A DNA stretch of 64,000 nucleotides from Faecalimonas umbilicata. GTDB taxonomy: Bacteria > Bacillota > Clostridia > Lachnospirales > Lachnospiraceae. The stretch spans positions 62,001-126,000 of the forward strand of contig NZ_SLZV01000002.1 of the NCBI RefSeq assembly GCF_004346095.1. Reading direction: 5' to 3'. The notes below the pieces were generated by a model. The model made no database searches and was not told the origin of the DNA. It saw nothing but the letters and a program-made list of their open reading frames with translations. How positions within the stretch are numbered: the stretch's first letter is position 1; each line of letters begins with the position of its first letter. The position numbers and the translations under genes were made by a program. Positions 42,648 through 51,367 of the stretch are shown here, piece by piece.

Positions 42648-45452
42648 TTATTTTCTTTTCTTCAGCAACGCTGCAATAGCTGCAAGCGCTCCTGCTCCTA
42701 AAACAGAAAATGCTCCTGCTGCTTGAAGATCATCACCTGTCTTCGGTGTCTTCTTATCTGCATTTGTGTTATTCTTATTTGATTTATTTGGTTTTTGTGT
42801 ATCTGGCTTATTCGGTTTTTCCGGATGTGGGTTATTCGGTTTTTCCTGATCTGGTTTACCCGGTTTTTCTGAATCTGGTTTTTCTGGATTTGGTTTATCT
42901 GGATTCTCCGGATCTGGTTTGACATCATTTTTTATTTTTACTACACTAAGCTGTAACGGTGTATCTTTACACTCAGCTACCTGAAAATCTCCAAATTCTG
43001 CCAATTCATATCCTTCCGGTACATATTCTACTACTTCTCTGTGTGTGAAGATTCCATCGCCATCTCCATCTACAAAGTAGTCTCCTCCACCCCTCACTTC
43101 ATTTGTTTCTGCATCTACAAACTGAATCTTTACGATAGAAGATTTATTTACCTTTTCTACTGTAAGCTGTAATGGTGTTTCCTTACATTCTGATACCTGG
43201 AAATCTCCAAACTCTACTAATCTGTACTCTTCCGGCACCCATTGCTCTACTTCACTGTGATTAAAGATTCCGTCACGGTCTTTGTCTACGAAATAGTCTC
43301 CTCCTGCTACCACTTCATTTGTGATAGAATCTACAAACTGGATCTTTACAACTGACTCTTTCTCTTTTTTCACTACGCTGAGCTGTAATGGTGATTCTGA
43401 TACCTGGAAATCTCCAACCTCTGTCAATACATATCCTTCCGGTACATATTCTACTACTTCCCTGTGTGTGAAGATTCCATCGCCATCTCCATCTACAAAG
43501 TAGTCTCCTCCACCTATCACTTCATTTGTTTCTGCATCTACAAACTGAACATTTACAATAGAAGATTTATTTACCTTTTCTACTGTAAGCTGTAATGGTG
43601 TTTCCTTACATTCTGATACCTGGAAATCTCCAAACTCTACTAATCTGTACTCTTCCGGCACCCATTGCTCTACTTCACTGTGATTAAAGATTCCGTCACG
43701 GTCTTTGTCTACGAAATAGTCTCCTCCTGCTACCACTTCATTTGTGATAGAGTCTACAAACTGGATCTTTACAACTGACTCTTTCTCTTTTTTCACTACG
43801 CTGAGCTGTAATGGTGATTCTGATACCTGGAAATCTCCAACCTCTGTCAATACATATCCTTCCGGTACATATTCTACTACTTCCCTGTGTGTGAAGATTC
43901 CATCGCCATCTCCATCTACAAAGTAGTCTCCTCCACCTATCACTTCATTTGTTTCTGCATCTACAAACTGAACATTTGCAATAGAAGAATTACCACCTTT
44001 ATCTACAAGAACTACATGTCCCCCAGTTGTTCCTGCTGGTACTGTAATAGTTTCTACCTTATTTTCTTCTGCTAGTTTATAACCCGTTGGAAGTTGAAAA
44101 TCTTTTCCCAGTTCAAAATTAACATCTTCTCCGTCAATTCCTTGTTTCTTTACAACTTCTTGTCCAACTTTTTTGCCATCACGTGTTTCAAAGCTAATTA
44201 CCATCAATGTATCTCTTTTTTCCTGAATTGTAAAAGATACATTTTTTTCTGTGTAGTTTCCTGCTTTGTCTTTTACACTAATCACACCATTGTATGTGCC
44301 CGGCTTCTCAAATACATGACGATATGCATTTTCTGTTGTATTTGGAACTTTTTCAAATACTGGAGTAGCCCCTGCCTCTGATGTATAGAAAACATAATCT
44401 ACTTCTACATTATCATTTGCAACAACGTCCACCATAACCTTTTTATCTGTTTTTCCACCATCTGCAAGATCTGCAAATGTTCCATCTTCATTTATTGCAT
44501 ACATATGGAGTTCATCCAGAGTCGGAGCTGTTTTATCAATAGTAAATGACACTGCTTTTTCTGTATAGTTTCCTGCTTTATCTTTTACACTGATTACACC
44601 ATTATATACTCCGTCTTCTTTAAAAATGTAACGATATGCATTTTCATTTGTATTTGGAATCTTTTCAAAAACTGGTGTGGATCCAGTTGACGATGTATAA
44701 AAGACGTAATCTACTTCCACATCATCATTTGCAACAACATCTACCATAACATCTTTGTTTGTTACGCCACTTTCAAAATCTTCATACTTTCCATTTGCTT
44801 CCATTGTCCACATATGGAATTCATCAATTGTCGGCTTTGTCTGGTCCACTGTAATGTGATAATTTACATCTGCCATCACTGGTTCTTGCACTACTTGACC
44901 ATTTTGTTCCAACCACATTCCTACTTTTGTTACTGTTGAAGTCTTATTTACAACCGCATAACCACCTTCATCAGCTCTGATCCACTCACCATCCACTAAA
45001 ATATTTGCAGAATTGTAGTTAAATCCCTCCGGTACCATTGTTCTCAAGTTGAAAATAATCTGATCATTTGTCAACAGTTCTGTTCCTGACATCGCAACCC
45101 AATTTCCTGACGCGTCATATTTTCCTGCCTGCATCAGACCTGTATTCAACTGTGGCACTGCAGCATTCTGAACGTTTTCCGCTTCTGTCTGTTCAGTTTT
45201 CTCTACTGTTCCTTGATTTTCTGTTTGTTCAGGTGTCTCTGTCTCTGGAGTTTCTACTTGTTCCACATTCTCTGCCTGTGGATTTTCTGTTTCCTGTGTT
45301 TCAACTTCTGTGTCTTCTGCTTTTTGCTCTGTTGCTTCTGAAACCTTTACAGTTTCATCTGCTGCATTTGCAACCATCGGAAGATTGCCTGCAGTCAAAG
45401 TAGCAGCCATACCTAATGCAAGCAATCTGCTCATTACATACTTATTCTTCAT
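42648..45452 (-). CDS. Sortase-anchored surface protein with Ig-like repeats and five EF-hand-like repeats
   Basis: 934 residues from the ATG at 45452 behind GAGAGGAG. Signal peptide (1-30, MVANA cut), a Glu/Gln/Thr-rich stalk, two Ig-like repeats (about 200-410, KDKAGNYTEK twice), then five repeats of about 70 residues (about 490-840), each with an EF-hand loop: DGDGDGIFTHRE or DKDRDGIFNHSE (acidic at 1, 3, 5, Gly 6, Glu 12). A proline/lysine-rich wall-spanning tail (PEKPDSEKPG-type) precedes the sorting signal TPKTGDD, a hydrophobic helix and KKRK. Sortase links it to peptidoglycan. Calcium binding and adhesion are inference. Two of the repeat pairs are almost identical DNA copies. Confidence 0.9.
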   Translation of the reverse strand: MKNKYVMSRLLALGMAATLTAGNLPMVANAADETVKVSEATEQKAEDTEVETQETENPQAENVEQVETPETETPEQTENQGTVEKTEQTEAENVQNAAVPQLNTGLMQAGKYDASGNWVAMSGTELLTNDQIIFNLRTMVPEGFNYNSANILVDGEWIRADEGGYAVVNKTSTVTKVGMWLEQNGQVVQEPVMADVNYHITVDQTKPTIDEFHMWTMEANGKYEDFESGVTNKDVMVDVVANDDVEVDYVFYTSSTGSTPVFEKIPNTNENAYRYIFKEDGVYNGVISVKDKAGNYTEKAVSFTIDKTAPTLDELHMYAINEDGTFADLADGGKTDKKVMVDVVANDNVEVDYVFYTSEAGATPVFEKVPNTTENAYRHVFEKPGTYNGVISVKDKAGNYTEKNVSFTIQEKRDTLMVISFETRDGKKVGQEVVKKQGIDGEDVNFELGKDFQLPTGYKLAEENKVETITVPAGTTGGHVVLVDKGGNSSIANVQFVDAETNEVIGGGDYFVDGDGDGIFTHREVVEYVPEGYVLTEVGDFQVSESPLQLSVVKKEKESVVKIQFVDSITNEVVAGGDYFVDKDRDGIFNHSEVEQWVPEEYRLVEFGDFQVSECKETPLQLTVEKVNKSSIVNVQFVDAETNEVIGGGDYFVDGDGDGIFTHREVVEYVPEGYVLTEVGDFQVSESPLQLSVVKKEKESVVKIQFVDSITNEVVAGGDYFVDKDRDGIFNHSEVEQWVPEEYRLVEFGDFQVSECKETPLQLTVEKVNKSSIVKIQFVDAETNEVRGGGDYFVDGDGDGIFTHREVVEYVPEGYELAEFGDFQVAECKDTPLQLSVVKIKNDVKPDPENPDKPNPEKPDSEKPGKPDQEKPNNPHPEKPNKPDTQKPNKSNKNNTNADKKTPKTGDDLQAAGAFSVLGAGALAAIAALLKKRK
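43136..43981. repeat. Two tandem 423-bp direct repeats inside the adhesin gene
   Basis: Copies 43136-43558 and 43559-43981 each encode one pair of EF-hand-like repeats. Reading them side by side I find about two base differences (for example gatagaatc versus gatagagtc, and acatttaca versus acatttgca). This is a recent duplication in frame and a likely site of copy-number change. Confidence 0.93.
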
Positions 45453-45645
45453 GCTCTTTCTCCTCTCACCGGTTTGAATTTTATTGTAAAAGCCCAAAAG
45501 ATAATCAGGTATTTTTTATCTCCCAGACATTTTACCTGTTTTTGTGACAACTCATTAAAATTTGACACACTTTTCCTTTATCAGAAACTTAATCATTGTC
45601 ATTTCCCATTCTCAGTCAGTCCGTTCTGATACTTATTGCATTTTC

Positions 45646-45674
45646 ATTATAAGTCTTAGTTTTTAAGACGTCAA
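45646..45674 (-). promoter_or_regulatory. Adhesin promoter with an inverted repeat in its spacer
   Basis: On the minus strand TTGACG (45669-45674) and TATAAT (45646-45651) are 17 bp apart. The spacer is almost filled by GTCTTA-N5-TAAGAC (45653-45669), an operator candidate. The leader to the start at 45452 is about 185 bp and holds nothing else I can name. Confidence 0.75.
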
Positions 45675-45753
45675 CCGTGAAACGCCATTTTTATCGGACT
45701 TTCATGAATTTTCATAGAGCCCTGGTTTATATTAATCAAAAAAGGAGAATTTC

Positions 45754-46086
45754 ATGAAAAATATTGGACTTACCCTTAAAAATGCGCGGGAAAATAAAGA
45801 CTATACACAAAAACGTGTCATGGAATTAACTGGAATTAATCGAAAATCTTTGTCGGGATATGAGAACAATGTTGCAGAACCAGATTTGAATACCTTTGCA
45901 ACCTTGGCAAGATTATACGATCTTTCTGCCGATGAGGTATTAGAAATTAAGCCCGGACATGCTTCATTATCCCTTTCCCGTCTGGAAACCCGGATGTTAT
46001 TAGTATTTCATTCGTTGTCCGAAGAAAGGCAGCGAGAATTCCTTGTCCAACTAGAAGCCTTGTCCAAATATCTCGGCACCCAATAA
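45754..46086 (+). CDS. XRE family transcriptional regulator next to the adhesin
   Basis: 110 residues after AAAGGAG. Helix-turn-helix at about 7-62 (LKNARENKDYTQKRVMELTG then KSLSGYENNVAEPDL), followed by a helical tail (RMLLVFHSLSEERQREFLVQ). It is divergent from the adhesin gene across 300 bp of intergenic DNA and may bind the repeat in the adhesin promoter. Target is inference. Confidence 0.87.
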   Translation: MKNIGLTLKNARENKDYTQKRVMELTGINRKSLSGYENNVAEPDLNTFATLARLYDLSADEVLEIKPGHASLSLSRLETRMLLVFHSLSEERQREFLVQLEALSKYLGTQ

Positions 46087-46230
46087 GCTTTATACATTTT
46101 TCACCGTTTTTTTATTGTATTTTTCCTGATTTTCTGCTAGAATAACTTGCAGAAATATGATCATAATATATTCAGGATTTCCTGATATGTGTTTTATATT
46201 TTTATAACCATTCAGTTAGGAGGTGACTTT

Positions 46231-46389
46231 ATGAAAAAATATATTTGCGAACCATGCGGATATGAATATGATCCAGAAATCGGTGATCCAGATAACGGAA
46301 TCGCACCTGGAACAGCATTCGAAGATCTTCCAGAAGATTGGGTATGCCCACTCTGCGGTCTTGGAAAAGATGTTTTTGTAGAAGCGTAA
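46231..46389 (+). CDS. Rubredoxin
   Basis: 52 residues from the ATG at 46231, which follows TAGGAGGTGAC. The iron site is formed by CEPCG and CPLCG, with the usual [12 protein letters not shown] and [12 protein letters not shown] small cytosolic electron carrier used in anaerobes for oxygen and peroxide defence and other redox steps. It stands alone, with no rubrerythrin gene adjacent. Confidence 0.96.
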   Translation: MKKYICEPCGYEYDPEIGDPDNGIAPGTAFEDLPEDWVCPLCGLGKDVFVEA

Positions 46390-46396
46390 AAAAATA

Positions 46397-46431
46397 AGGA
46401 TGGTGAGTTTGACTACTCTCCATCCTATTTT
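46397..46431 (+). terminator. Rubredoxin terminator
   Basis: AGGATGG pairs with CCATCCT around an inner GAGT/ACTC stem, followed by ATTTTT. It may also stop nadE transcripts from the right. Confidence 0.85.
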
Positions 46432-46505
46432 TATACTCTTTATCAAGACTTAGGGGAAACTATTTTATTCCAAATGAGAAATCTCTGTAAAATCCTCTTC
46501 TTAGT

Positions 46506-48419
46506 CTATTCTAGTGCATCCAAATCTTTCTGCCAAAGTGTCACACATGCATCACTCGGCATCCGCCAGTCGCCTCTTGGCGAAAGCGACACTGTTCCTG
46601 TCTTCGGTCCATCCGGAAGACAAGATCGTTTAAACTGCTGAGAGAAAAATCTCCAATAAAATTTTTTCAGCCACTTCAAAATTATCTCATCTTCATAAAT
46701 CCCACCAAACGCATATTTTGCCAAACGATATATCTTCGACGGTTCATAACCGAATCTCAAAACATAATAGAGATAGAAATCGTGTAGTTCATACGGTCCC
46801 ACAGTTTCTTCTGTCTTCTGCACGATTTCCCCATCCTTAGGCGGCAAAAGCTCTGGGCTTACCGGCGTATCCAAAATATCAAAGAGTAGTCCCTTTAATT
46901 CTGGATCTTCACATTCTTCAGCATAATACCTTACAAGATGATATACCAACGTCTTCGGCACAGAGGCATTGACTCCATACATAGACATGTGATCCCCACT
47001 GTAAGTTGCCCATCCAAGTGCAAGTTCTGACATATCCCCGGTTCCAATGACCATCCCATTTGTCTTGTTCGCCAGATCCATGAGAATCTGTGTCCGCTCT
47101 CTCGCCTGCGCATTCTCGTAGGTGACATCATGCTCTTCCTCGGACTGCCCGATGTCTTCAAAATGTACCCTAACTGCATTCTGAATCGGAATTTCTCTCA
47201 ACGTAGCTCCAAGCTTTTCCGTCAATCTGCATGCATTTTGATAAGTCCTGTCTGTTGTCCCAAAACAAGGCATCGTCACTGACAGAATCTGACTTCTGTC
47301 AATTCCGAGAAGATCAAACGTTTTTGCAGTAACAAGCAATGCCAGAGTAGAATCGAGCCCCCCTGAAATTCCAACTACTGCACGCTGACAGTTCGTGTGC
47401 AGCATCCGCTTTTTCAGACCGACTGCCTGGATCATCAAAATTTCCTCACACTGTCTGCTGCGCGTAACCTTATTCTCCGGAACAAACGGAGACATCGGAA
47501 TCTTCCTTGTCAACATAGTCTCTTCCTTCTCAATCTCAAATGGAATATAAGGAATCGAATACTCTCCCTTTCTCTGGAAAGTAGTATTCTTTCTACGCTC
47601 TCCAAGAAGCATCTCCACATCGATCTCCGAATAAATTGCACCACTCGTAAAACGCTTGGATTCTTTTAAAATCGCTCCATTTTCTGCAATAATATTATGT
47701 CCTCCAAACACAAGATCCGTCGTAGACTCCCCTTCTCCCGCATTTGCATATACATATCCGGCAAGAAGACGTGCAGACTGCCCCGCGATCAGACTCCTTC
47801 TATACTCTTCTTTTCCCGCAATCTCATTGCTCGCTGAACAATTGACGATCAATGTCGCACCCTCAACCGCTGCCTCGATACTTGGCGGTACGGCAGACCA
47901 CACATCCTCACAAATTTCCGCAGATACAATGAGATGCTTCATCGTCTCCGCCTGAAAAAGCAGCCTCGGACCAAACGGGATCCTGTGTCCTTCCGTCTCA
48001 ATCATCTGTACAGACTGCGGTCCTGCCTGAAACTGGCGCATTTCATAAAATTCTCCATAATTAGGAAGAAATGTCTTCGTCACCAATCCTAAAACCTTTC
48101 CATGGTTTAGTGCCGCTGCTGTATTATAAAGCTTTCCCGCGACTTCATAAGGGACTCCCACAAAAATAAGTGCATCTTTCTCCTTTGTATACTCTGCAAT
48201 CCGATATAATCCTTGTTTTGCCTCACGCAGAAGAATTTCCTGCGAGAACAGGTCTCCACACGTATATCCGGTGATACATAACTCTGGAAACGCAATGACC
48301 TTTGCTCCCTGCTCTGTCGTCTCATCAATCATTCTGCAGATTTCATTTACATTATATTCAACATCTGCCACACGCATATTCGGTGTGACAGCTGCCACTT
48401 TTACAAATCCCTGCTTCAT
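46506..48419 (-). CDS. nadE: Glutamine-hydrolysing NAD+ synthase
   Basis: 637 residues. The N-terminal nitrilase-type glutaminase has Glu46 (AFPELCITGY), Lys115 (TKTFLPNYGEF) and Cys170 (SAEICEDVW). The C-terminal synthetase has the P-loop VVGISGGLDSTLAL and GTGDMSELALGW. It converts deamido-NAD to NAD using glutamine and ATP. The start follows AAGGAG. It is the last gene of a run with hslO, a methyltransferase and a membrane protein. Confidence 0.96.
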   Translation of the reverse strand: MKQGFVKVAAVTPNMRVADVEYNVNEICRMIDETTEQGAKVIAFPELCITGYTCGDLFSQEILLREAKQGLYRIAEYTKEKDALIFVGVPYEVAGKLYNTAAALNHGKVLGLVTKTFLPNYGEFYEMRQFQAGPQSVQMIETEGHRIPFGPRLLFQAETMKHLIVSAEICEDVWSAVPPSIEAAVEGATLIVNCSASNEIAGKEEYRRSLIAGQSARLLAGYVYANAGEGESTTDLVFGGHNIIAENGAILKESKRFTSGAIYSEIDVEMLLGERRKNTTFQRKGEYSIPYIPFEIEKEETMLTRKIPMSPFVPENKVTRSRQCEEILMIQAVGLKKRMLHTNCQRAVVGISGGLDSTLALLVTAKTFDLLGIDRSQILSVTMPCFGTTDRTYQNACRLTEKLGATLREIPIQNAVRVHFEDIGQSEEEHDVTYENAQARERTQILMDLANKTNGMVIGTGDMSELALGWATYSGDHMSMYGVNASVPKTLVYHLVRYYAEECEDPELKGLLFDILDTPVSPELLPPKDGEIVQKTEETVGPYELHDFYLYYVLRFGYEPSKIYRLAKYAFGGIYEDEIILKWLKKFYWRFFSQQFKRSCLPDGPKTGTVSLSPRGDWRMPSDACVTLWQKDLDALE

Positions 48420-48437
48420 ACCCTCTGCTCCTTCTGA

Positions 48438-49319
48438 TTATCTAGTTGCTTTTTTGATCAATGTCTTTAATTCTTCCACAGAAAATTCATAACTCTTCCC
48501 ACAGAAATGGCAGTTGACCTCAATCGGCTTTCCATCTTCGATCATCTCCTGAATATCTTTCTTCCCAATGCTGATGATTGCCTTCTCTACACGTTCTTTT
48601 GTGCAGTTACAGTAAAACTGTGCCGGCATTGTATCTTTTACTTCTACTTCAAATCCATCCAGCACTTCTTCTAAAATCTCCTCCGGTGTCATTCCTCTGT
48701 CCAACATAGAGGTCACAGAAGAAATTTTATTAATATTTGCCTCCAGTCTGTCTACGACATCGTCATCTACAAATGGCATCAGCTGTACAATAAATCCCCC
48801 TGCCTGCTTCACGGTATTGTCGTGTTCCATCAGCACACCAAGTCCTACCGAAGATGGCACCTGCTCAGAAGTTGCAAAATAATAAGTCAGATCTTCCGCG
48901 ATCTCACTCGTCTGAAGAATTGTCTGCCCTACATATGGCTCTTTCAATCCCATATCTTTGATCACAGAAATCAAACCAATCCCAAGCGCTCCTGCCACAT
49001 CGAGTTTCCCCTGTGCATTCGGTGGAAGCATGACCTCCGGGTGTTCCACATATCCCTTTACATTTCCTTTACTGTCGGCAGTGACCGTAAGCCCTCCGAT
49101 CGGGCCATCTCCTTTGATCTGGATCGTTAACATATCGCTGTCATTTTTCATCATGCTTCCCATCATCGCGCCGCCCGTCAAAAGTCTTCCAAGCGCAGCC
49201 GTTGCGACCGGGCTTGTATTATGTGCCTGTCTCGCTGCCTCCACAGTCTCTTTTGTCGTTGCAGCAAATGCACGAATCTGATTATTTGCTGCTGTTGCTC
49301 TTACAATATAATCTGTCAT
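48438..49319 (-). CDS. hslO: Hsp33 redox-regulated chaperone
   Basis: 293 residues. Holdase that unfolds and dimerises when its zinc site is oxidised. The four zinc cysteines are Cys237 and Cys239 (FYCNCTKERVE) and Cys270 and Cys273 (NCHFCGKSYEF), the standard CXC...CXXC. It begins 47 bp after the methyltransferase gene and ends 18 bp before nadE. Confidence 0.96.
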   Translation of the reverse strand: MTDYIVRATAANNQIRAFAATTKETVEAARQAHNTSPVATAALGRLLTGGAMMGSMMKNDSDMLTIQIKGDGPIGGLTVTADSKGNVKGYVEHPEVMLPPNAQGKLDVAGALGIGLISVIKDMGLKEPYVGQTILQTSEIAEDLTYYFATSEQVPSSVGLGVLMEHDNTVKQAGGFIVQLMPFVDDDVVDRLEANINKISSVTSMLDRGMTPEEILEEVLDGFEVEVKDTMPAQFYCNCTKERVEKAIISIGKKDIQEMIEDGKPIEVNCHFCGKSYEFSVEELKTLIKKATR

Positions 49320-49366
49320 AAATTTCTTCCTCTTTCATTTTTTTCTGTTTCCGATCTGTCTCTGAT

Positions 49367-50128
49367 CTATTCCCTGCACTTTCCAGATTCCCTTGCGATC
49401 ACATAGACTCGCTCGCTTTCTTTTGTCGGTGGATTCCTCGTAAATGCATCGTATGCAGTGACAAATTTCATGCCGGACTTCTCCAGCAGGCTTTTTATTG
49501 TCTCCAGCTCATACCCTTTCTGGTAATGTGTCTCGACATATTTTCGATATAAATTTCCCTCTTCCTGAAGAAACAGACTCAACTCATATTCATTGATCTG
49601 CTCCTCTTCATAATAATAATTGTCCCAGATAAAGCTACAGTCTTCCCGGCTCTCCGCGATTGTCTGATCTCCCAGGATCTCCCGGTATTTATATACCGTA
49701 TTAAAATCAAATATAAATACACCTTCCGGATCTAGATAATTATTGACAAGCCTGAAAACTTCTTCCAACTCCTCTTCCTCTGTAATATAGTTAAGAGAAT
49801 CACAGATACTGATCACTGCACGGACAGTCCCATACAGTTCAAACTCCCTCATATCCTGAAGCAGATACAAAATATCCCTTCCAGATTCTGCCCGCTTCTC
49901 CATCGCGATTTCCAGCATCTCCTCCGAATAATCCACACCGATCATGTCAAATCCACGCGCAGCCATCAGTTCTGTCAGAGTTCCGGTTCCACATCCAAGA
50001 TCTAATACAATTCCATCTGTCACTTCATACTCGGCCAACAACCCTGACAGATATTCTGCCCACTCTTCATATGGAATATTATCCATAAAGGTATCATAGA
50101 CTGACGCAAAACTTGTATACGCTTCCAA
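49367..50128 (-). CDS. Class I SAM-dependent methyltransferase
   Basis: 253 residues. SAM motif LDLGCGTGTL (about 43-52) followed by MIGVDYSEEML and the post-II segment AVISICDSLNYI. Start is a TTG directly after the TAA of the upstream gene (TAATTG), with GGAAAG a few bases before; the conserved opening MEAYTSFASVYDTFMDN supports it. Cytosolic, substrate unknown; no evidence for rRNA or tRNA specificity. Confidence 0.86.
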   Translation of the reverse strand: MEAYTSFASVYDTFMDNIPYEEWAEYLSGLLAEYEVTDGIVLDLGCGTGTLTELMAARGFDMIGVDYSEEMLEIAMEKRAESGRDILYLLQDMREFELYGTVRAVISICDSLNYITEEEELEEVFRLVNNYLDPEGVFIFDFNTVYKYREILGDQTIAESREDCSFIWDNYYYEEEQINEYELSLFLQEEGNLYRKYVETHYQKGYELETIKSLLEKSGMKFVTAYDAFTRNPPTKESERVYVIARESGKCRE

Positions 50129-50902
50129 TTACTTTTCTTCCTTTCCAGCACCTTCGCCACAAGCAGCCTCATTTTTTTCGACAGACTGCTCTTCTGAAGG
50201 GACCTCTGTATTTCCCGCAGGCACATCCGCATTTGCCTGCGCCTCTTTTTGCACAGCATCCTTTACAACTGTCTGTGCGCGTTCCTGCCTGTCCGTTCTC
50301 TGCTGCCCCATTCCATAACACGGTGTTTTTCTGATATAAAACAGGTAGATTCCTCTGTAAAGCGGCACAAAAATGCCTAAAACCGCATGGATTACTGCAA
50401 GATGCAGCGGCATATACCGGCTGTAAATCTGATAATCCACCAGTACATTCAATACACTCATCACCGCTTGATAAACAATCGAAATGACCAGGACCGGTAT
50501 AGCGAAGGCAAATAACAGAACCGAAACGACTGTCTCAACTCCTCCGTTTATCATCACGCTCGCACCAAATATCGCGAACATAAAACACACCAGAAGCAGG
50601 CAGCTGACAATGACGCTGTAAGCGATCGGCATAAGCACAAGCAAGAGTCCCGGATTTTTCACAGAGCGTTTCTTCAGATAAATATCTCCTGACAATTCAC
50701 CTCTTAAATAAGTTCTTGCAAATGGAACAAATGCCATCCACGGAGAAGGATGGTTTCTATTTGCCGCCATACGATACAAACCCATTCCAAGAAAAATGTA
50801 TTCTACTGCCGCCACAAAAAGGGCCCCTGCGAATATAAGCAAATAAACAGTTGGCAAAACCATCCCTGCCGGACTTCCATAATGATACATATAGTGATAC
50901 AT
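50129..50902 (-). CDS. Multi-pass membrane protein of unknown function
   Basis: 257 residues from the ATG at 50902, chosen because AAAGGAG precedes it. Five hydrophobic segments (about 13-38, 78-112, 118-150, 165-190) surround NHPSPWMAFVPFARTYLRG, a phrase seen in small membrane proteins of Firmicutes. The last 60 residues are a cytosolic, Glu/Lys/Ala-rich low-complexity tail. Function unknown. First gene of the run to nadE. Confidence 0.75.
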   Translation of the reverse strand: MYHYMYHYGSPAGMVLPTVYLLIFAGALFVAAVEYIFLGMGLYRMAANRNHPSPWMAFVPFARTYLRGELSGDIYLKKRSVKNPGLLLVLMPIAYSVIVSCLLLVCFMFAIFGASVMINGGVETVVSVLLFAFAIPVLVISIVYQAVMSVLNVLVDYQIYSRYMPLHLAVIHAVLGIFVPLYRGIYLFYIRKTPCYGMGQQRTDRQERAQTVVKDAVQKEAQANADVPAGNTEVPSEEQSVEKNEAACGEGAGKEEK

Positions 50903-51022
50903 AACATGCTCCTTTCTAAAATTCATTACTACAAATATCATATCATATCTCGGTTTTAAATACACGAAAAAAAGCAGCTCCATTTCAAAAATTTCCAGAA
51001 AGATTTTCTCAATATTTTTTTC

Positions 51023-51051
51023 TTGACATTATAATCATAATCAACTACAAT
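51023..51051 (+). promoter_or_regulatory. mgtE promoter
   Basis: TTGACA (51023-51028) and TACAAT (51046-51051), 17 bp apart, upstream of the M-box. Confidence 0.85.
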
Positions 51052-51069
51052 GAAACCGAACAAAAAATA

Positions 51070-51235
51070 TGAGAAATTCGGTAGGTGAGGCTACCATAGG
51101 GATTTGGATTTTCCTAAGATTGCTGCCGCAAAATTGTGGAGACACAATTAGTTGGTTAGCAGGCTATGTCGTAATAAGGCATAACCTAATGCAATTTTTA
51201 CGCCCTATGATGCTAAAGCTTGAACGATTGTCTTT
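51070..51235 (+). ncRNA. M-box (Mg2+) riboswitch
   Basis: The leader holds the M-box hallmark GTAGGTGAGGCTACC (51081-51095), then ATTGCTGCCGC, a hairpin TTGTG-GAGA-CACAA and TTAGCAGG, in the order known from ykoK/mgtE leaders. Magnesium binding should favour the terminator that follows and so reduce mgtE expression. Exact 3' limit is uncertain. Confidence 0.88.
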
Positions 51236-51267
51236 TCAGACAGAAATATAGGGTATATTTGTATTTC

Positions 51268-51307
51268 CATCTTCGACATCTTTCAGGCATGTCGGAGATT
51301 TTTTTAT
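51268..51307 (+). terminator. Riboswitch-controlled terminator before mgtE
   Basis: CTTCGACAT pairs with ATGTCGGAG (51271-51297), followed by a run of eight T. It ends about 60 bp before the mgtE start, as expected for a transcriptional OFF switch. Confidence 0.9.
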
Positions 51308-51367
51308 TTCATATACTTTCTTGTTTTTACTGAATTTCTATCAACTTCCAGAAAGGGGTGTATATTT

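Noticed and set aside
43136-43981. CRISPR or intergenic repeat array
   Set aside because: The two 423-bp repeats are in frame inside a coding sequence and have no spacers.
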